From Acidicapsa acidisoli (lineage in GTDB: Bacteria > Acidobacteriota > Terriglobia > Terriglobales > Acidobacteriaceae), in assembly GCF_025685625.1 (NCBI RefSeq), contig NZ_JAGSYI010000002.1, positions 1,736,001 to 1,800,000 of the forward strand: DNA of 64,000 nt. The letters run 5' to 3'. Both the position numbers and the translations under genes were made by a program. This document shows positions 27,572-34,910 of this stretch, one piece after another. Below the pieces are notes generated by a model. The model saw only the letters and a list, made by a program, of their open reading frames with translations, was not told where the DNA came from and did no database searches. How positions within the stretch are numbered: the first letter of the stretch is position 1; the number at the start of each line of letters is the position of its first letter.

Positions 27572-28855
27572 TCAGCGTTGATAGATCACACGGCCGGAGC
27601 GGATGGTCATTCGGACTTTGGAAAAGGACAGTGGGTCTTGCGCGGGATCTCCGTCGAGGATGGTCAGGTCGGCTAGTTTGCCGGGAGTTACGGTGCCCTT
27701 GGCGTTTGAAACGCCGAAACGGCTGGCGGGGTTGGTGGTGAGCATGGCCAGTGTGTCCATTGGCGAGAGGCCGCACTTGCCCAGCGCTTCGAACTCATCC
27801 TGCGTGGAGTAGTCGGTCATGTAGCCGACGTCGGTGCCGAAGATGAGTTGGCCGCCGAGCGCGTGGAACTGGCGGACTTCGGCGTAGATGGGGTCCAGAT
27901 AGGCGGGATCTTTTGTCACTGTGGTTGCGAACATCTTGAGCGTGGGAATCATGGCCATGTTCTGGTGAACCATGGTGGTGAAGAGGGCGCGGTCGATGCC
28001 TTCAGGACTGTCGGGAGCGTGGGCGAGGACATCCACGCCGGATTGAATTGCGATCTGGGTTCCGGCGAGGTTTGAGGGATGGCTGAAGACCAGGCGTCCG
28101 TTCAGGTGGGTACGTTCGACGGCGGCTTTGGCGATGTCGAACGGCATGGGGAGGACTTTGCCGTGCGCTATCCAGGAGCCGGTGAAGAGTTTGGTGATGT
28201 CTGCGCCCTTGTTCAGGTTGCGTTGAACGTCGTCGACGGCTGCGCGGGGCGTGTTTGGCTGCGAGAAGAAGAGCTTCAGCCAGCTCGGCGCGGCGATGTA
28301 ATAGGGGATTCCGTGGGGCGGATAGAGCGGGCCGCCGGCGGTGTAGATGAATGGGCCGGCGAGTTCTCCGCTCTCGATGCGGCGGCGGATGGGCAAGGTG
28401 TCGATTAGGTTGGAGCCGGTGTCGACGACGGTGGTAAAACCGCGGCTGGTCAGCATGTCGGCTAGCTGGGCGTTCAGTTCGCCGGTCAGTTTCCATTCGG
28501 CGAGGCTCCACTTTGGCTCGGTGAAGTGGACGTGGGCGTTCCAGAAGCCTGCGGTGACGGTACAGTGATCGCATGGGAGGATCGTCGCACCGGGCGGTAC
28601 GGCTGCGCCCGGCGCTGCGTCAGGCCCGACGGCGGCGATGCGTCCGTCGACGATGACTACTGTGCCGTCCGGGATTGGCGGATCGGTGGGAGAGATGTAG
28701 ATGCGCGCGTGTTGGATGGCCAGAGTTCCGTGCGCCAACTGCAATGGCGGATGCGCTACGCGGCGCGGCCAGTAGGTGAGCATCCAGATTGCGATGGCGG
28801 CCACCACAATGGCAACTGCGAGAATACGAACCAGCCGGATACCCCATCGACGCAT
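27572..28855 (-). CDS. Membrane-anchored amidohydrolase
   Basis: 427 residues. One N-terminal membrane helix (VRILAVAIVVAAIAIWMLTY) leads to a periplasmic amidohydrolase. Metal-site motifs: NAHVHF (HxH), the candidate carboxylated Lys in GADITKLFTGSW, VFSHPSN, LAHAPDSPEG and the Asp in FGTDVGYM, plus the C-terminal GKLADLTILDGDPAQ strand. The family covers prolidases, imidazolonepropionases and dihydroorotase-like enzymes; the substrate cannot be told. Start at 28855 has GGGAG; the longer frame upstream runs into the glmU leader. Divergent from glmU. Confidence 0.87.
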   Translation of the reverse strand: MRRWGIRLVRILAVAIVVAAIAIWMLTYWPRRVAHPPLQLAHGTLAIQHARIYISPTDPPIPDGTVVIVDGRIAAVGPDAAPGAAVPPGATILPCDHCTVTAGFWNAHVHFTEPKWSLAEWKLTGELNAQLADMLTSRGFTTVVDTGSNLIDTLPIRRRIESGELAGPFIYTAGGPLYPPHGIPYYIAAPSWLKLFFSQPNTPRAAVDDVQRNLNKGADITKLFTGSWIAHGKVLPMPFDIAKAAVERTHLNGRLVFSHPSNLAGTQIAIQSGVDVLAHAPDSPEGIDRALFTTMVHQNMAMIPTLKMFATTVTKDPAYLDPIYAEVRQFHALGGQLIFGTDVGYMTDYSTQDEFEALGKCGLSPMDTLAMLTTNPASRFGVSNAKGTVTPGKLADLTILDGDPAQDPLSFSKVRMTIRSGRVIYQR

Positions 28856-29069
28856 TGGAAACTCCCGTTCAGGGACTATACGAGATGGGCTGGGGTTCGG
28901 TTCGATCGGGACTATGAATCTTCGAGGAATCTTTGGGGAATCTTTGCGGAAGCTCGACGATTGCCTCCGTTTTGGCTCCCGCATAGTTTCAAATGTGGAG
29001 AGGCGGACGAGGTCAAGCTGATCCGCCGACGTTGGGAGATTGTATGCAGAGCAGGATGAGGTGGGTTCG

Positions 29070-30464
29070 GTGAGTCTGGCGGTTGTCATCATGGCGGCGG
29101 GTAAAGGAACGCGGCTGAAGTCGCGCCGGCCGAAGGTGCTGCACGAGATCGGAGGCAAGCCGCTGCTGGCGCATGTGATCGCGGCGGCGAGCAAGATCGT
29201 GCCAGCGGCGGATATTCATGTCGTTGTCGGGCATGAGGCTGAACGGGTGCAGACGGCGGTTGCTGGCACTAACGTCAATTTTGTATTGCAGGCAGAGCAG
29301 CTGGGTACCGGTCATGCGATTCAGTGTGCGCGTGAGGCGATTGCGGGTTATAACGACGTGCTGGTGCTTTCGGGGGATGTGCCGTTGATTCGGCCTGAGA
29401 CTCTGGAAATGCTGTTGGAGTACCACCGGCTGGGATCGGCAATGACGATTCTTACGGCGCTGCCTAAAGATCCGTTTGGATATGGCCGAATCGTGCGCCG
29501 CGAAAGTGAAAATGCCCTTGAAGTTGAAGCAATCGTGGAACAGAAGTTCCTGAGGTCGGAGCAGTTGAGAATTCCCGAGATCAACACTGGGATATATGTA
29601 TTTCAGACAAAGCCTCTTATCTCTCACTTGAAATGGCTAATCTCGAACGATGAGAACGGCGAATATTATCTGACTGATCTGGCTCGGATATTCGTTCGAG
29701 AAGGGGAACTTGTGACGGCCGTTGAGGCCGCAGATGCGGATGAGGTGCTGGGCGCGAATACGATTCCGGAGTTGGTTGCGCTGGATGCAAGTCTGCGCGC
29801 CAAAACGGCGCTGCGGCTGATGCTGCAGGGAGTCACGATTTTTCGCCCTGAAACTTGCGTGATCGACGCGGAGGTTGAGGTCGGGCCGGATACGGTGATT
29901 GAGCCGTACGTGCAACTGTTGGGGCGAACGAAAATCGGCTCCGATTGCATGATTCGTTCGAGCACGGTCATCGAAAACTCGGTTCTCGCCGATAACGTAC
30001 TTATTCGCCAGAGTTGCATCATTGCGGACTCTGAGATCGGCGGCGGGGCCAAGATCGGGCCGTTTGCCCATCTTCGGCCGGGAAGCGAGATTGGCGAGGA
30101 CGTGCATATCGGCAATTTCGTCGAGACGAAGAAAGCTAAACTCGGCAAAGGAGCCAAGGCCAGCCATTTGACGTATCTCGGAGATGCCGTGGTTGGAGCC
30201 GGTTCGAATATCGGCGCGGGTGTGATCACGTGCAACTATGACGGGGTGAATAAGCACACGACGACCATCGGCGAGGGAGTCTTTGTGGGCAGCGACTCGA
30301 CGCTGGTGGCTCCCATTCTGATCGGCGACGGAGCCTATATCGGAGCTGGGTCCTGCATCACGCGGGAGGTGCCTGCGGATGCGCTGGCTGTGGGCAGAAG
30401 CCGGCAGGTCACCAAAGACGGATGGGCTGCTGCAAGACGGGAACAGCGAGGAAAGCAGAGCTGA
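29070..30464 (+). CDS. glmU: Bifunctional UDP-GlcNAc pyrophosphorylase/GlcN-1-P acetyltransferase
   Basis: About 464 residues. N-terminal pyrophosphorylase: VIMAAGKGTRLKSRRPKVLH, then LSGDVPLI and NTGIYVF. C-terminal left-handed beta-helix acetyltransferase with hexapeptide repeats (IGPFAHLRPGSEIGEDVHIG) and NYDGVNKHTT with catalytic-loop features. Makes UDP-GlcNAc for peptidoglycan. No ATG is available; GTG at 29070 fits the family's N-terminus best, with GTG 29061 and TTG 29040 as alternatives. Confidence 0.94.
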   Translation: MSLAVVIMAAGKGTRLKSRRPKVLHEIGGKPLLAHVIAAASKIVPAADIHVVVGHEAERVQTAVAGTNVNFVLQAEQLGTGHAIQCAREAIAGYNDVLVLSGDVPLIRPETLEMLLEYHRLGSAMTILTALPKDPFGYGRIVRRESENALEVEAIVEQKFLRSEQLRIPEINTGIYVFQTKPLISHLKWLISNDENGEYYLTDLARIFVREGELVTAVEAADADEVLGANTIPELVALDASLRAKTALRLMLQGVTIFRPETCVIDAEVEVGPDTVIEPYVQLLGRTKIGSDCMIRSSTVIENSVLADNVLIRQSCIIADSEIGGGAKIGPFAHLRPGSEIGEDVHIGNFVETKKAKLGKGAKASHLTYLGDAVVGAGSNIGAGVITCNYDGVNKHTTTIGEGVFVGSDSTLVAPILIGDGAYIGAGSCITREVPADALAVGRSRQVTKDGWAAARREQRGKQS

Positions 30465-30735
30465 GGAGCCGCGATTCCGGTACAGATGCATTCGCCCAGG
30501 GAACGAAAAATGGTATGGTTCCGTTAGTAATGGGATGCGGGGGTTGAGAAATTTGATTTCGCCTCGTCATTTGCCTTTGAATATGGAATATGCAGGAAAG
30601 ATCTGGGGATTGTCCGAACGTGCCAGTTACCGAAAGTGCCGAAGGTCACCCCAATGGGCCAAAGTGCAGTTTCTACGGTGCGTATCTGCGTAATAATGGC
30701 AAACAGACGCTGGGATGCGGGTACGGGAGGAGCGT

Positions 30736-31842
30736 ATGGGGTCACCTGCAAGAATTCTGATCGTTGACGATGAGCCCCATGTGCGCGCCATGCTGGGCGC
30801 GACTCTGGAGCGGCAGAATTACGTCACTGTTCTGGCCGGCAGTAATTCAGAGGCTTTTGAACTGATCGATCGGCAGCACTTCGACCTCGTCCTGACGGAC
30901 ATGGTGATGCGGGACGGCAACGGAATCGGTCTGCTGGAGCGCCTTCACATCGATCAACCACAGACGCCGGTGGTCATGGTCACGGCGATCCAAGACATCA
31001 GCGTAGCCATCACGGCGATGCGCAAAGGCGCTTACGACTACCTTCTTAAACCCTTCGAACGCGACCAGTTACTGACCACCGTGCGGCGCGCGCTGGACCA
31101 TCGCAAGACGCTGCGCGAAAACGAAAGCTATCAGCAGAATCTCGAACAGATTGTGCAGGCCCGCACCGAGTTGCTGCACCAGGCTATCGTGGATCTGGAA
31201 CGGTCTTACGACATTACGCTGGAGGCTTTGGGTGACGCGCTGGATTTGAAGGACTCCGAAACGGAGGGTCACTCGAAGCGGGTGACTGCGTACACCATCG
31301 CCCTCGCTCGTGCGATGGGAATTGGTTCGGACGCAATCAAGGTGATCGCGCGCGGAGCCTTTTTGCATGACATTGGCAAGATGGCCATCCCGGACGCGAT
31401 TTTGCGCAAGCCCGGCAAACTCACGCTCGCGGAGCAGACGCTGATGCGGGAGCATTGTGAGCGCGGATATAACATCCTGCACAAGATTCCGTTTTTGAAC
31501 GAGGCTGCGGAAATCGTTTACGCCCATCAGGAGCATTACGACGGCAGCGGCTATCCCCGGGGTCTGCGCGGCAATGCCATTCCGATCGGAGCGAGGATCT
31601 TTGCGATCGCGGACACCCTGGATGCGATTACCAGCGACCGGCCCTACCGTGGAGCAAAGAGTTTTGACGTCGCGCGGTTGGAGATTCTGCGGTGCTCCGG
31701 AACTCAGTTTGATCCGTCGGTGGTTGAGGTTTTCCTCAAGATTCCAAATGAGCTTTGGGTTGAACTCAGGACGGAGATTACAGGAACAACCCCCGCATTT
31801 GCCGACCTGAATGCCGCCCAGGTCACTGCGCCTTCCCGGTAG
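30736..31842 (+). CDS. HD-GYP domain response regulator
   Basis: 368 residues. Receiver domain (~5-120: ILIVDDEPHV, phospho-Asp in LVLTDMVMRDG, Thr in MVTAIQD, Lys in LLKPFERD), a coiled-coil-like linker (~120-165), then HD-GYP (~170-345) with EGHSKRV, FLHDIGKMAIPD and the HQEHYDGSGYPRGL signature. Predicted c-di-GMP phosphodiesterase controlled by phosphorylation. Start at 30736 follows GGGAGGAG; an ATG seven codons earlier is less likely. The 271-bp gap to glmU holds no recognised feature. Confidence 0.93.
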   Translation: MGSPARILIVDDEPHVRAMLGATLERQNYVTVLAGSNSEAFELIDRQHFDLVLTDMVMRDGNGIGLLERLHIDQPQTPVVMVTAIQDISVAITAMRKGAYDYLLKPFERDQLLTTVRRALDHRKTLRENESYQQNLEQIVQARTELLHQAIVDLERSYDITLEALGDALDLKDSETEGHSKRVTAYTIALARAMGIGSDAIKVIARGAFLHDIGKMAIPDAILRKPGKLTLAEQTLMREHCERGYNILHKIPFLNEAAEIVYAHQEHYDGSGYPRGLRGNAIPIGARIFAIADTLDAITSDRPYRGAKSFDVARLEILRCSGTQFDPSVVEVFLKIPNELWVELRTEITGTTPAFADLNAAQVTAPSR

Positions 31843-31883
31843 ATTCCGGCCAAGCGGGAATTCTCTAGAGACAGGAGCCAGTC

Positions 31884-32162
31884 ATGCCAGCATTCTCCTC
31901 GGCGGAAATTGAGCAGGGCCTCGCGACACTTCCGGATTGGAAGCTGAACGATGGCAACCTGGTGAGGAATTTTTCGTTTACGGATTTTCGGGAAGCAATG
32001 AGCTTCGTCAACTCGGTTGCTGCGCTTGCGGAGCGGGCTGGACATCACCCGGATATCGACATCCGTTACAACAAGGTCAATCTGGCGTTGTCGAGCCACG
32101 ATGCCGGTGGTATCACTGAGCGGGACTTCTCGCTCGCCGCTGGGATCGACAAAATCCTTTAG
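31884..32162 (+). CDS. phhB: Pterin-4a-carbinolamine dehydratase
   Basis: 92 residues, standard length. The family signature is visible: FVNSVAALAERAGHHPDIDIRYN with the paired His, then VNLALSSHDAGGITERDFSLA. Recycles tetrahydrobiopterin cofactor for aromatic amino-acid hydroxylases, or acts as a pterin-linked helper in bacteria. An AGGAG motif precedes the ATG. No hydroxylase gene is adjacent. Confidence 0.93.
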   Translation: MPAFSSAEIEQGLATLPDWKLNDGNLVRNFSFTDFREAMSFVNSVAALAERAGHHPDIDIRYNKVNLALSSHDAGGITERDFSLAAGIDKIL

Positions 32163-32167
32163 GTACC

Positions 32168-32425
32168 TCAATCCTGCGATTCGAGCGGGGCGGTTTCGCG
32201 CTCAGCAGATTCACGGTCGGATTTCTCGAATTCGGGTTGCGGGTGATTTACAGAAACTATGGGATTCTGGAGTTTGGTGAGCGTTTTGCGATACCACCAA
32301 GCAACGGCCAATCCTCCTGCAATTGCCGAGGCTGCGGAGACGAACCCCAGGCCGAGAACCTTGGATACCTTCCTGGCGGAAGATATGTCCTGACGGTAAA
32401 TCTCATCATTACTATCGTTTGCCAA
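32168..32425 (-). CDS. Small single-span membrane protein
   Basis: 85 residues: charged N-terminus, one membrane helix (~26-46, LGFVSAASAIAGGLAVAWWY), then a hydrophilic Glu/Ser/Arg-rich tail. No family recognised. Convergent with phhB, 5 bp between the stops. Confidence 0.55.
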   Translation of the reverse strand: MANDSNDEIYRQDISSARKVSKVLGLGFVSAASAIAGGLAVAWWYRKTLTKLQNPIVSVNHPQPEFEKSDRESAERETAPLESQD

Positions 32426-32540
32426 TGTTCGTCTCCAAGGGCAAATACTGCCGGCGTTACCCTGTCAAGAAAGATTGTACGCGGCTGGAGCATCCAAAAA
32501 CTTGCCTGCTTTTGACCTCACTCCTGCAAATATTTTGATT

Positions 32541-32570
32541 TTGGTATTTGCTTTCTTTCAAATCTATAGT
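32541..32570 (+). promoter_or_regulatory. Candidate promoter of the leader RNA
   Basis: TTGGTA, 18 bp, TATAGT. Would start transcription near 32577, giving a ~150-nt leader before the PCYCGC gene. Confidence 0.5.
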
Positions 32571-32576
32571 AAGGTG

Positions 32577-32684
32577 TAGATATTGCAGTTGGAGATGGCA
32601 CTGAGTCTCCCATCTTCAGCGGCAAGTAAGTTGCGTCACTGGCCTCCCGGCACGAACAGAGAACCGTTCGTGCCGTCTTTTTTT
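32577..32684 (+). promoter_or_regulatory. Structured 5' leader with terminator (attenuator/riboswitch candidate)
   Basis: Between the promoter-like sequence and the PCYCGC gene start lies an RNA with a first hairpin (GGAGA/TCTCC, near 32591-32612), a short GCAA/TTGC hairpin, and a strong intrinsic terminator (10-bp stem 32648-32657 with 32666-32675 and a T-rich tract). GGA..GGC in the first part could instead pair with GCCTCC just before the terminator. This is the layout of transcription-attenuation leaders. The opening GGAGATGGCA resembles the start of fluoride riboswitches, but I could not find the required pseudoknot partner, so the class is left open. Confidence 0.45.
32648..32684 (+). 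terminator. Intrinsic terminator upstream of the PCYCGC gene
   Basis: Perfect 10-bp stem CGGCACGAAC/GTTCGTGCCG, 8-nt loop, followed by TCTTTTTTT. It sits 41 bp before the coding start, so it must be bypassed for expression of the downstream gene unless there is another promoter. Confidence 0.88.
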
Positions 32685-32725
32685 GTCTACCGTATGGCGC
32701 TAGAATGATGAGGCGAGGTTCGACG

Positions 32726-33178
32726 ATGAAAAGTTGGGGTTTTTCGCGCCTGGCTTTGGCGCTCCTGCTGGCTGGCGCGACGGCTATCAGTTACGCACAA
32801 TGGATGAATCCAGCCGACGATATTCCTGCATATCACCCGTCGGCGCCTCTCAAGGTTAGTTCGTTACCTCCAATTTTGAGCGGAGCCAAACTCACGGGCG
32901 AGAGTTTCCGGTATCCGTGGCAAGTACACGTTTACCAGGATGCCGCGAAGGTCTCAGCTGTGCTGTATCAGTTACCTTGCAATTGCCGATGTGACCGCTC
33001 CCTTGGCCATACCAGCCTGCGCAGCTGCTTCGAAGGACTGCACGGCACGGAGTGCTCAACCTGTGCGAAAGAGGGCTTCTTTGCGTATCAGCAGACCAAG
33101 CTCGGCAAGACGCCGGTCGAGATACGCGCCGCGATTGAACGCCATGAATACGAAAAGATCCCGCTTGAAAGTCAGTAA
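32726..33178 (+). CDS. PCYCGC/CYCXC-family exported protein
   Basis: 150 residues. Signal peptide (WGFSRLALALLLAGATAISYA). The mature protein carries the family cysteine cluster LPCNCRC (~residue 91), followed by HTSLRSCFEG, GTECSTCAKEG and a C-terminal helix KTPVEIRAAIERHEYEK. The family (PCYCGC motif) is of unknown function, probably metal- or redox-related at the cell surface. Start chosen at 32726 because of CGAGG seven bases upstream and the clean signal peptide; ATGs at 32705/32708 are possible. Expression is probably controlled by the leader terminator. Confidence 0.78.
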   Translation: MKSWGFSRLALALLLAGATAISYAQWMNPADDIPAYHPSAPLKVSSLPPILSGAKLTGESFRYPWQVHVYQDAAKVSAVLYQLPCNCRCDRSLGHTSLRSCFEGLHGTECSTCAKEGFFAYQQTKLGKTPVEIRAAIERHEYEKIPLESQ

Positions 33179-33281
33179 GCGACGGCAAGAGTTTGCCCAG
33201 GCGGCCGCAATCCGGGGGGAAAGAGCGTACAATTACGTATGCAGCGCGCGCCTTAGGGCCCGGCTGATGTCCTGCCCAAGT

Positions 33282-33631
33282 GGGGGCGTCACGGTTTCGA
33301 CGGGATTGCAAGCAGCAGAGAGGCATGCCGGGGTGTGGGCACCCGTAATCGCTTACAAAAACACAATTGCCAACGACAATCTGGCACTTGCTGCTTAATT
33401 AAATAGGCAGCCGTCCTCCTCATCTTTGCCTGTGGGCTGAGAGCGGGCGTCGCACAGCAGGCTGGTTGTTGCCGCTCGGTCCGTGTGGCAACAATAAGAT
33501 CATCGGACTAGTTTCCGGCGTTTCTTGTCCGTTCTGAGCGCTGGAAGCGAATTTTCTGAACTGGACTAAGCATGGAGTCTCTCGGCTGACTACGATTTCG
33601 GACGCGGGTTCGACTCCCGCCGCCTCCACCA
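33282..33631 (+). ncRNA. ssrA: Transfer-messenger RNA (tmRNA)
   Basis: Both tRNA-like ends are clear: 5' GGGGGCGTCACGGTTTCGAC and 3' GGACGCGGGTTCGACTCCCG followed by CCGCCTCCACCA, and the 7-bp acceptor stem pairs with one G-U. The tag reading frame starts at 33351 after GTAATC and encodes AYKNTIANDNLALAA with stop TAA at 33396-33398; the ANDNLALAA end is a canonical degradation tag. Length ~350 nt is normal. A TACAAT box at 33228 may be the -10 of its promoter. Its 3' end is the border of the accessory region, as is common where integrases target ssrA. Confidence 0.97.
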
Positions 33632-33869
33632 TTAAATTGTTTATTTTCAATAATTTACGCATAAATTCATTAAGACCTATCACGAACCGACGTCACCATC
33701 GCTAGTCGCTGTAATTTCATATACTTAGAGAAACAATAGAAAACAGTGCTGGTCCTTGTGATCAAATTTGTGACCGTTTTGTGACCAAACGGCTCATGGT
33801 ACCAAAAGCCTCCCGAAAATTTTGCCCCATTTCAGCCTTCCGGACACGTCCCACTGCCTTGTGAACTCG

Positions 33870-34031
33870 TTCGCCTTTACCCGCCACACTTCCGATTGCA
33901 AATACAAACACGACCGCCAGTACCGTCAGTGCAACTGCCCTAAGTGGGTCGAGGCTCGTGTAAACGGAGAACGCATCCGCAAGAGCGTTTCGAGCCGCAT
34001 CTGGGATGAGGCGGAGTTGTTCCGGCAAGGC
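33870..34031 (+). pseudogene. Tyrosine integrase N-terminal remnant
   Basis: A ~50-residue stretch (TRHTSDCKYKHDRQYRQCNC, then PKWVEARVNGERIRKSVSS and IWDEAELFRQ) matches the cysteine-containing N-terminal arm of phage-type integrases common in Acidobacteria. The core-binding and catalytic domains are missing: after LFRQ the frame loses similarity. It lies 240 bp beyond the tmRNA 3' end, in the position expected for an integrase that used ssrA as attachment site. The rest of the 33,632-34,519 interval holds no other gene, only element A and its tail. Confidence 0.65.
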
Positions 34032-34258
34032 TCGAAGATTTCGTCGCCCAGGGCCGCCAATTGCCTCCAGAACAGCCCGATCGTCTCGTCAAACTCTGAC
34101 CAGCACCTCCCCGGAACCGGTTCCGGCTATGGCAGCACAAGTCGTTTTACCTCGGAAACACTAGGCTGTCGGGTACGACACGTCTTCCAGGCGCTCAATG
34201 AGCACATTGGAGACAACGCGCTCATCGAGAGAGCCGAAACGGTTGAATCTGCGTTATT

Positions 34259-34292
34259 CATTTGTCCGGGTTGCCGGTTTTTCGACCACCTG
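34259..34292. repeat. 34-bp dyad element A (type 2)
   Basis: First copy of the dispersed family. It aligns ungapped with element H, 28.6 kb away, sharing the CCACCTG end and GCCGGTT core. Type 2 has GCCGGT at positions 15-20. It lies between the integrase remnant and the Gly-Gly/DUF4132 module. It is followed by a tail (34301-34336) that matches the tail of element C at 28 of 36 positions. Confidence 0.75.
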
Positions 34293-34519
34293 CCCAGAAC
34301 ACTGATCGACTTGAATAGATCAATGAGAGCGTTGCCTTGTTGGCAACCATGGAGAGCCTAATCATTCCTGCGTAATGGCCGACTCATCCCTATCGATTTC
34401 GCGACATGTCTTTGCGATAAACTGGATTCCAATTCCAGACGAACTTCGGGCCTGCCAATGCTCGGTCGATCCGCGGCCCTGTCTTTCGCATCGGTTTTGT
34501 GCTGAAGTGGGAGAAGCTC

Positions 34520-34909
34520 ATGGCGATCTTGATCTTCGACGCACCCCTTCAAGGCGAGCGGAAACCTGCCGATGGAATTCGGCTGGGCGCAGGTTTAGTG
34601 ACGCTGCGGGATTTGATCCGTGCCCGCCTCCAACAAGAGGTGGAACGCTATAACCAGGCACTTCCGGATGCGTTTCAGGGGTTGGTACAGCCGGAAGAAT
34701 CGGAGCAGATTCTGAACGGATTCCGGCTAAAGACTAAGCGGCCGCTCAATTGGGAAGTGCAATGCCGACGCGCTTGGTCGAGTTTCGAGAAGAACGGTTT
34801 TCTTGTGCTTGTCGATGGAAGGCAAGTTACGGAATTGGACGAGCGGCTAGATCTTAAAGAGAATTCGGAGATCGACTTCATCAAGCTGGTCCCGCTCGTC
34901 GGAGGATGA
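34520..34909 (+). CDS. Small protein with C-terminal Gly-Gly (possible beta-grasp/ubiquitin-like tail)
   Basis: 129 residues. No recognised domain in the N-terminal half. The C-terminal ~40 residues (FLVLVDGRQVTELDERLDLK, then SEIDFIKLVPLVGG) read like the last strands of a MoaD/ThiS-type beta-grasp fold and finish exactly in Gly-Gly at the stop codon, as in sulfur carriers and ubiquitin-like modifiers. This similarity is inferred from pattern only. Start at 34520 has GGGAG; the upstream frame to 34499 lacks it. The two Gly codons (GGAGGA) form the Shine-Dalgarno of the DUF4132 gene, which begins one base after the TGA, so the two are tightly coupled. Confidence 0.8.
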   Translation: MAILIFDAPLQGERKPADGIRLGAGLVTLRDLIRARLQQEVERYNQALPDAFQGLVQPEESEQILNGFRLKTKRPLNWEVQCRRAWSSFEKNGFLVLVDGRQVTELDERLDLKENSEIDFIKLVPLVGG

Positions 34910-34910
34910 A

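Noticed and set aside
32577-32650. Fluoride riboswitch
   Set aside because: Only the opening GGAGATGGCA resembles it; the loop-to-3' pseudoknot and the usual GCTGATG segment are not present, and the downstream gene is not crcB or a fluoride exporter.
33590-33631. Separate tRNA gene at the end with TTCGACTCCCG and CCA
   Set aside because: It is the 3' tRNA-like part of tmRNA, pairing with the 5' end at 33282; no anticodon arm is present.
33762-34028. 88-codon minus-strand frame with a hydrophobic segment
   Set aside because: It is the complement of the integrase remnant; the integrase reading has recognisable family residues, this one has none.
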